NCBI GenBank assembly: GCA_946544685.1
Contig: CAMNML010000002.1
Location: 1 to 64,000 of the forward strand
Direction of reading: 5' to 3'
Source: an uncultured Caryophanales bacterium
Lineage (GTDB): Bacteria; Bacillota_I; Bacilli_A; RF39; UBA660
DNA length: 64,000 nt
The notes beneath the pieces were generated by a model that saw nothing but the letters and a program-made list of their open reading frames with translations, searched no databases and was not told where the DNA came from. The position numbers and the translations under genes are program-made. Position 1 is the stretch's first letter; each line of letters opens with the position of its first letter. Below are positions 58,605-64,000 of the stretch, in pieces.

Positions 58605-59119
58605 AAATATATGATATAGCGAGAGTAGTAAGTGGTAATGTTTTAGGCATAGGCGTAGACGAAAAAATATCACAACTATTAGAACAAAATAAAAGAGTAT
58701 TAAACTGTAATCTTTTAAACTCAAAAACAAAAAACACGAGTACAAGAAAAAAACAAAAGTTAAAAAAAATATCAATAAAGAAAATAAGAAAAATTTTTAA
58801 AAAGAAAAATGTTGATTATATAATTTGCGATATAGAAGAAATGAAAAAATACCAAAAAACATTTATAAAAGATAGTGTGTATATAAATAAAGAAATATTA
58901 TATATATATAACATAAGAGAAAAAGAAATAAAAGAAGAATTAATAAAAAAATATAAAAGATATAACTCTAAAATTGAAGAATTAAAAGATAAAGATTCTG
59001 TGATATTAAAAATAGATAATAAAGAAGCAAAAACAAACAAAATTAAAGACTTAAAATATACAATAATAGATACACTTGTATCGATATTTAATTTGATAAG
59101 CGATTTACTACTAAATTAG
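58601..59119 (+). CDS. Unidentified 172-aa lysine-rich protein
   Basis: The start is ATGA overlap with tcdA. The first 40 residues (YDIARVVSGNVLGIGVDE, RVLNCNLLNS) have an alternating hydrophobic pattern reminiscent of the nucleotide-binding beginning of an SAM-dependent methyltransferase, but no GxGxG motif is clear. The middle is extremely basic (KKQKLKKISIKKIRKIFKKK), suggesting nucleic-acid binding. The C-terminal 25 residues are hydrophobic helix. No family assigned. Confidence 0.65.
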   Translation: MKIYDIARVVSGNVLGIGVDEKISQLLEQNKRVLNCNLLNSKTKNTSTRKKQKLKKISIKKIRKIFKKKNVDYIICDIEEMKKYQKTFIKDSVYINKEILYIYNIREKEIKEELIKKYKRYNSKIEELKDKDSVILKIDNKEAKTNKIKDLKYTIIDTLVSIFNLISDLLLN

Positions 59120-59127
59120 GAGGATAT

Positions 59128-60486
59128 ATGAAAAAAGGATTCACGTTAGTTGAGTTATTAGGGACAATAGTAATTCTTGGGATAATAATTATAATCGCAT
59201 TTCCACCAATTCTAAATCAAATAAAAAAATCAAAAGAAGGAATAAAAGAGACAACAGAAATACTAATAAAAGATGCAGCAAAAGACTATATATATAAAAA
59301 TACTGGTTATGAGAAAATAGAAGGTATATCATATTGTATAGATATAAGCACATTAGCAGAAAATGGATATTTAAATAAAAAATTAAAAGATGACAAATAT
59401 AATGATATTAATTTGCAAAACAAAATAAAAGCAACATATAAAAATAATGATTACACTTTCGAAATAGTAACAAATTGTAAAAAATCACTTATAAGAAATG
59501 GTGTTGAAATAGAATTAGTAGAAGAAAATTCTGGATTATATAGATCTAATATTATAAAAGATAGATTTGTATATAGAGGAAAAGAACCACAAAATTTTGT
59601 TGAGTTAGAAGAAGGAAATAATGAAACAAAACAATTATATAGAATAATATCATTCGAACCAGATGGAACGATAAAAGTAATAAGAAATACCGAAATAGCA
59701 GGTAGTTGGGATTTGAAAAATGACAGCGGAACATTCCAATCAAGAAACAATGATGAAAACAGTTATTGTAAAATAAGTTCTGGAACATACTATGGATGTA
59801 ATGTTTGGGATAAACAGGAAAATATTTATTATAATGATATAGCTCTAAGCAATAATTTTAATTATAAATATTATAAAGAACTAGACTCAATAATGCTTGA
59901 AAACAATACATCAATAATAGGTACAGTAAGCACAGGAAGCTATTTAAAAGAATATCTAAACAATGATTGGATTAATAACAATCCAAAAATAGAAAGCAAT
60001 ATTCAAGAACACGATTTTTATGTTGGAGGAGTATATAATAATTCAACTAATACACCAGCAAAGTCATTAAAAATGGAAAAAGAAGAAGAAAAATCATACA
60101 TATGGAATGGTAAAATAGCGCTCGCAAATATAACAGATTTTGTAGAATCATCAACAAACTCTGCATGTACTAGTGTAAACGTCAACATGAGATATAATAG
60201 TAACTACTATTATGATGATAATGGTGATGGTACTAAAGACGAACATACTCCAATAGGAGGATGGCCATGTACAGATGAAAACAATTGGATGTACATAGAA
60301 AAAAAAGAATACACTCTATCTGCAGGAACAAACTCTCGTTCGAATATTTGGACAATATCAGAACTTGGATACTTTCACACATTTGCATCATCAAATAATT
60401 ATAACTATAGACCTGTATTCTTCTTGAGGCAATCAATAAACTTAAAAGGTGAAGGAACAGTAGATAATCCATATAAAATACAATAA
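59128..60486 (+). CDS. Large type IV pilin-like surface protein
   Basis: 452 residues. The prepilin N-terminus MKKGFTLVELLGTIVILGI has Gly before the cleavage point and Glu at +5. A pilin-type helix and small domain reach about residue 120. The C-terminal 300 residues form a separate Asn/Tyr-rich domain (LYRIISFEPDGTIKVIRNTE, YLNNDW, YRPVFFLRQSINLKGEG), similar in style to DUF6273-like extracellular domains of Clostridia. GGAGGATAT precedes the ATG. A minor or tip pilin with an adhesive domain is a reasonable guess. Confidence 0.8.
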   Translation: MKKGFTLVELLGTIVILGIIIIIAFPPILNQIKKSKEGIKETTEILIKDAAKDYIYKNTGYEKIEGISYCIDISTLAENGYLNKKLKDDKYNDINLQNKIKATYKNNDYTFEIVTNCKKSLIRNGVEIELVEENSGLYRSNIIKDRFVYRGKEPQNFVELEEGNNETKQLYRIISFEPDGTIKVIRNTEIAGSWDLKNDSGTFQSRNNDENSYCKISSGTYYGCNVWDKQENIYYNDIALSNNFNYKYYKELDSIMLENNTSIIGTVSTGSYLKEYLNNDWINNNPKIESNIQEHDFYVGGVYNNSTNTPAKSLKMEKEEEKSYIWNGKIALANITDFVESSTNSACTSVNVNMRYNSNYYYDDNGDGTKDEHTPIGGWPCTDENNWMYIEKKEYTLSAGTNSRSNIWTISELGYFHTFASSNNYNYRPVFFLRQSINLKGEGTVDNPYKIQ

Positions 60487-60518
60487 AAAATAGTAATAAT
60501 CTTTACTATTTTTTTTAA
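60486..60518 (+). terminator. Terminator of the large pilin-like gene
   Basis: AAATAGTAA (60488-60496) pairs with TTACTATTT (60503-60511), followed by T. Confidence 0.8.
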
Positions 60519-60530
60519 ATAATCTATAAT
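60502..60530 (+). promoter_or_regulatory. smc promoter overlapping the preceding terminator
   Basis: TTTACT (60502-60507), 17 nt, TATAAT (60525-60530). The -35 lies in the 3' arm of the terminator hairpin. Confidence 0.55.
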
Positions 60531-60559
60531 AATTATATGACAAAAAAATAGGTGGTAAT

Positions 60560-63508
60560 ATGTATTTAAAGAAAATAATCGCACATGGATTTAAATCATT
60601 TGCGGATAAAATAACAATAGACTTAGAAAACAATATAACAGGTATAGTAGGTCCAAATGGTTCAGGAAAAAGTAATGTAGTAGACGCAATAAGATGGGTA
60701 CTTGGAGAACAATCAGTAAAATCATTAAGAGGAGACGGAAATATGACAGACGTTATATTCCAAGGAAGTAAATCAAGACCAGCCTCAAATGTCGCATCAG
60801 TTACACTAATATTCGATAACACTGATCACTATATAAACCTAAACTTTTCAGAAATCGCAATAAAAAGAAGAGTATATAGAGACGGTACAAACGAATACTA
60901 CTTAAATAACGAACAATGTAGACTAAAAGATATAACAAACATACTACTAGATAGCGGTATGGCAAAAGAATCATTTAATATAATATCTCAAGGACAAATA
61001 GAAAGTATAATATCAGCTAAACCAACAGATAGAAGAACAATGATAGAAGAAGCAGCAAGTGTCCTAAAATATAAACATAGAAAAGAAGAAGCACTAAGAA
61101 AACTAGAAAAAACAAACACTAATATAACAAGAGTAAATGATATTATAAAAGAACTAGAAATAAGAGTAGAACCATTAAAAAAAGAAAGCGAAAAAGCACT
61201 TAAACATATAGAAAAAAAAGAAGAACTAAAAAATATAGAAATCGCTTTAATCGCTAAAGACATAACAAATCTAAATTATAAATATCAAGACAAAAAATCA
61301 AAAATAGAAGAAATAAATAAAGAAATAATAAGTATTACAACAACAAACACAACAAACGAAACAAAACTATTAGAATACAAGGTAAAACAAAACGAAATAG
61401 AAGATAAAATAAAAGAATCACAAACAAAACTATTAGAACTAACAGAACTATCAGAAAAGCTAAATAGTAGAAAAAAAATAATACTAGAAAGACAAAAATA
61501 CGAAGTAAACAATACAAAACTACATGATAATCTAGTAGAACTAAAAGAAAAAGAACTAAAACTTAAAAATGAAATAAGTATTAATGAATTAGAAATAAAT
61601 AAAAACAAAAACACCTTACAAGAACAAATAGAAAAATCAAACGAAAAAGAAAACGAAATAACAAAAACAAAACTTACAAAAACAACACTAGAAAATAAAC
61701 TATCAACAACAGTAAGAGAATCATTAAACTTAAAACAACAAATAAATAATCTAAAAGAACAAATAGAAACAAATAATTCATTGCCACAATCAGTAAGAAA
61801 TATATTAAATAACCCTAAACTAGATGGAATACACAATACACTAGGAAACCTAATAGACATAGAAAACAAGTATCAAAAAGCAATCACAACAATACTAGGT
61901 GCAAGCATAAACAATATAATAGTTGATAACGAACAAAACGCAAAATATGCAATAAACTATTTAAAACAACACAATCTAGGTAGAGCTACATTCTATCCAC
62001 TATCAGTAATGAAAGAAAAACAACTAAACGAAGTAGATAAATACATTCTAAACGAACCAGGATGTATAGATATCGCATCAAACTTAGTAAAATACGATCA
62101 AACATATAAAAATATAGTAAAAAATCAACTAGGAAATATATTAGTAATAGATAATATAGATAACGCAAATAAAATAAGCAAAAAACTAAACTATAGATAT
62201 AGACTAGTAACACTAGAAGGAGACGTATTTAACGTTGGAGGATCAATCACTGGCGGTACTATAAAACAAACAAATATAATATCTTTAAAAAATGAACTAG
62301 AAAACAAAATAAAAGAAAAAGAAAATAAAGAATTAGAAATAGAAAATATAGAAAATGAAATAAACAAAATAGACAATGAACTAAAAAATAAAGAAGACGA
62401 ACTATATTTAATAAACAAAGAAAAAATAAATATAGAAGAAACACTAAACAACAAAGAAAAATACTATAATGAATTAAAAGAAAATCTAGAAGACATTGAA
62501 AATGATATAAATGGAACACAAAACATAATAGACGGAAAACTATCAGAAGAAGAAGAAAACATCCTAAAAGAATACTACGAATCAATAAAACAAAAAGAAG
62601 AAATAACAAACAACATAAATATACTAGAAGACGAAAAACATGACTTACTAGAAGAAAAAGAAAAATTTGAATACCTTGTAAAAAAAGAAAACAGTATCTA
62701 TAACTCAAAAAGTAAAGAACTAAAAGATCTAGAAATAGAAGTAAATAGACTTGATGTAAAACTTGATACACTATTAAATACACTAAACGAAACATACAAC
62801 ATGACATATGAACACGCAACAAGCCTATATAGACTAGAACTAGACGAAGAAACAGCTAGAACAAAAGTAAATACACTAAAAAGAGAACTAAAAGAAATAG
62901 GAGAAGTAAATATAAACGCACCACAAGAATATGAACAAATAAGCACACGTTACGAATTCCTAATAAGTCAAAGAGAAGACTTAATAAACGCAGAAAATAC
63001 ACTTTTAGAAATAATAAAAGAAATGGATACTGTAATGACAAGAGAATTCAAGAAAACGTTCGAAATAATAAATAAAAACTTCGAACAAACATTCAAAGAA
63101 CTATTTAAAGGTGGAAATGCATCACTAAAACTAACAGACCCAGAAAATATACTAGAAACAGGAATAGAAATAGAAGCATGCCCTCCAGGAAAAAAACTAA
63201 AAAACATCTCACTATTATCAGGAGGAGAAAAAACATTTACAGCAATCTCTCTATTATTCGCAATACTTAAAACTAGACCAGTACCATTCTGTGTACTAGA
63301 TGAAGTTGAAGCCGCACTAGACGAAGTAAACGTAGATAGCTTTGGTGAATATGTAAAAAGGTTGCAAAAGAACTCCCAATTCATATTAATAACACACAAG
63401 AAAAAAACAATGGAATACGCAAATACACTATATGGTATAACAATGCAAGAATCAGGAGTATCTAAACTAGTAAGTGTTAAACTAGAGGATTATAATGAAA
63501 AGATATAA
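60560..63508 (+). CDS. smc: Chromosome segregation protein SMC
   Basis: 982 residues. The bacterial condensin ATPase organises and separates chromosomes with ScpAB. The N-terminal Walker A is GPNGSGKSN (about 31-39), followed by coiled coil 1, a hinge (about 405-560 with GNLIDIENKYQKAI and TLEGDVFNVGGSITGG), coiled coil 2, the C-terminal signature LLSGGEKT (about 888) and Walker B CVLDEVEAALDEVN. It is about 200 residues shorter than Bacillus SMC, with the loss in the coiled coils; all catalytic motifs are intact. AGGTGGTAAT precedes the ATG. Confidence 0.96.
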   Translation: MYLKKIIAHGFKSFADKITIDLENNITGIVGPNGSGKSNVVDAIRWVLGEQSVKSLRGDGNMTDVIFQGSKSRPASNVASVTLIFDNTDHYINLNFSEIAIKRRVYRDGTNEYYLNNEQCRLKDITNILLDSGMAKESFNIISQGQIESIISAKPTDRRTMIEEAASVLKYKHRKEEALRKLEKTNTNITRVNDIIKELEIRVEPLKKESEKALKHIEKKEELKNIEIALIAKDITNLNYKYQDKKSKIEEINKEIISITTTNTTNETKLLEYKVKQNEIEDKIKESQTKLLELTELSEKLNSRKKIILERQKYEVNNTKLHDNLVELKEKELKLKNEISINELEINKNKNTLQEQIEKSNEKENEITKTKLTKTTLENKLSTTVRESLNLKQQINNLKEQIETNNSLPQSVRNILNNPKLDGIHNTLGNLIDIENKYQKAITTILGASINNIIVDNEQNAKYAINYLKQHNLGRATFYPLSVMKEKQLNEVDKYILNEPGCIDIASNLVKYDQTYKNIVKNQLGNILVIDNIDNANKISKKLNYRYRLVTLEGDVFNVGGSITGGTIKQTNIISLKNELENKIKEKENKELEIENIENEINKIDNELKNKEDELYLINKEKINIEETLNNKEKYYNELKENLEDIENDINGTQNIIDGKLSEEEENILKEYYESIKQKEEITNNINILEDEKHDLLEEKEKFEYLVKKENSIYNSKSKELKDLEIEVNRLDVKLDTLLNTLNETYNMTYEHATSLYRLELDEETARTKVNTLKRELKEIGEVNINAPQEYEQISTRYEFLISQREDLINAENTLLEIIKEMDTVMTREFKKTFEIINKNFEQTFKELFKGGNASLKLTDPENILETGIEIEACPPGKKLKNISLLSGGEKTFTAISLLFAILKTRPVPFCVLDEVEAALDEVNVDSFGEYVKRLQKNSQFILITHKKKTMEYANTLYGITMQESGVSKLVSVKLEDYNEKI

Positions 63509-63845
63509 ATATATAATAATATTTATAATTCTATTAACAATTGAATGTTTAATAGGGACACTAAAACAAGGATTTATAAGAGAAAATGTAGGAGATATAT
63601 TAGTTGTACCATGCATATATACAATGCTAAGAATAATACTTCCAAACAAAATCAAACACTTAGCTATATATATATTAATATTCGCACTAATAATAGAACT
63701 CCTACAACTACTAAATATAACAACACTTATATCAAATAACAATAAAATACTAAAAACCGCACTAGGAGGAACATTCGATATAAAAGATATAGTATGTTAT
63801 ATAGTAGGGTATATATTAATTATAATAAGCCAAAAACACCAATAG
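63495..63845 (+). CDS. DUF2809 family membrane protein
   Basis: 116 residues with four transmembrane segments. ECLIGTLKQGFIRENVGDILVVPCIYTML (family iE...fiRxxvGDxLvv pattern) and the final DIVCYIVGYILIII helix identify DUF2809. Function unknown. It starts 14 nt before the smc stop, with GAGG upstream, and ends in a terminator. Confidence 0.83.
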   Translation: MKRYKYIIIFIILLTIECLIGTLKQGFIRENVGDILVVPCIYTMLRIILPNKIKHLAIYILIFALIIELLQLLNITTLISNNNKILKTALGGTFDIKDIVCYIVGYILIIISQKHQ

Positions 63846-63857
63846 GTGTTTTTTTTA
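63833..63857 (+). terminator. Terminator of smc-DUF2809
   Basis: AAAAACACC (63833-63841) pairs with GGTGTTTTT (63845-63853), followed by T; the stop is in the loop region. Confidence 0.85.
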
Positions 63858-63863
63858 AAAAAT

Positions 63864-63894
63864 TTCACAAAAACTACAAATTTACATGTATAAT
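63864..63894 (+). promoter_or_regulatory. Promoter of the response regulator
   Basis: TTCACA (63864-63869), a 19-nt spacer, then TATAAT (63889-63894), with GAGGTGA at 63903-63909. Confidence 0.5.
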
Positions 63895-63913
63895 TATATA
63901 TAGAGGTGAAACA

Positions 63914-64000
63914 ATGAAAATATTAATAGTAGATGACGAACCACTAATAAGAGAAGTAATAAAAGAATACTGCGCACTAGAAAACTATGAAGTATTAGAA
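63914..64000 (+). CDS. Response regulator, N-terminal fragment (cut by window end)
   Basis: The first 29 codons read MKILIVDDEPLIREVIKEYC, the start of a receiver (CheY-like) domain with the acidic Asp-Asp pair. The phosphorylated Asp and any output domain lie beyond the window. GAGGTGAAACA precedes the ATG. A two-component regulator, type unknown. Confidence 0.88.
   Translation, partial: MKILIVDDEPLIREVIKEYCALENYEVLE

Noticed and set aside
62259..62822. Long antisense ORFs in smc (also in hisS, abcF and the prpC-prkC region).
   Set aside because: They are Leu/Phe/Ser-rich shadows of Lys/Glu/Asn codons, lack ribosome sites and oppose well-identified genes.
1..64000. Use of the Mycoplasma code (TGA = Trp), suggested by the extreme AT content.
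   Set aside because: Trp is encoded by TGG in conserved positions, and TGA ends several genes in ATGA overlaps, so standard code 11 applies.
1..64000. tRNA, rRNA or tmRNA genes.
   Set aside because: No GGTTCGAATCC-type T-loops with matching acceptor stems and no rRNA-like GC-richer stretches were seen in the intergenic regions.

Overview
The window is a very AT-rich, gene-dense chromosome segment of a low-GC Bacillota. Shine-Dalgarno sites are of the AGGTG/GGAGG type. Arginine is almost always AGA, TGG is the Trp codon, and TGA serves as a stop (many ATGA stop/start overlaps), so the code is standard code 11 and not the Mycoplasma code. Two T-box leaders (pheST, glyS), Rho-independent terminators after most operons, Bacillus-like synteny blocks and pyruvate:ferredoxin oxidoreductase point to a fermentative anaerobe. 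It resembles the uncultured gut Bacilli / Erysipelotrichia / RF39-type lineages. That placement is inference. A CotD-like coat protein, YqfC, YqfD and Cse60 suggest that the lineage forms spores or recently did. All but four calls (Rpn nuclease, its remnant, aquaporin, CPBP protease) lie on the + strand.

Layout. 1-8.9 kb: end of an unknown gene, yqeG-yqeH, a membrane protein, hisS-aspS (AspRS of archaeal type), HAD phosphatase, an alpha/beta hydrolase broken by a -1 frameshift in a poly-A run, a zinc-ribbon membrane protein and mutL. 8.9-12.4 kb: accessory genes comprising a protein of RNA-polymerase-alpha-CTD-like repeats with a tiny coiled-coil partner, an ABC-type ATPase, a CotD-like protein, mazEF between two identical terminators, and a decayed HD-domain gene. 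12.3-19 kb: DUF402, GT2 glycosyltransferase, M48 protease, then an attenuator-like leader before a P-loop kinase-like gene and a RhuM-Doc fusion, then an ABC-F protein. 19.0-19.5 kb: a 32-codon ORF and a roughly 330-nt inverted-repeat region that may be a structured RNA. 19.5-31.9 kb: PFOR, a MATE-cytidylate-kinase-like fusion, C39-like protease, coiled-coil protein with a possible ATT start, CDF transporter, DUF4186, two unknown genes, pyruvate kinase, transglutaminase-like protein.

31.9-45 kb: T-box-pheS-pheT, Rpn nuclease plus a remnant, then the block yqfC-yqfD-ybeY-dgkA-(aquaporin)-cdd-era-yqzL-DUF1653-recO, a YuiD-like protein, a pilin, and glyS under an unusually short T-box. 45-51 kb: a zinc-ribbon membrane protein and the conserved rlmN-prpC-prkC-rsgA-rpe cluster. 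51-64 kb: CPBP protease and VanY-type carboxypeptidase (divergent), P-type ATPase, YgjP-like metallopeptidase, cse60, archaeal-type proS, tcdA, an unknown gene, a large pilin-like protein, smc, DUF2809 and the start of a response regulator.

Much of the window serves translation (five aminoacyl-tRNA synthetases, YqeH, Era, RsgA, YbeY, RlmN, TcdA), envelope signalling (PrkC/PrpC, VanY, DgkA) and fermentation (PFOR, Pyk). Many promoters are extremely compact: the -10 box lies about 20-25 nt before the start codon, so the Shine-Dalgarno sits at or near the mRNA 5' end. I see no tRNA, rRNA, CRISPR array, complete insertion sequence or prophage.
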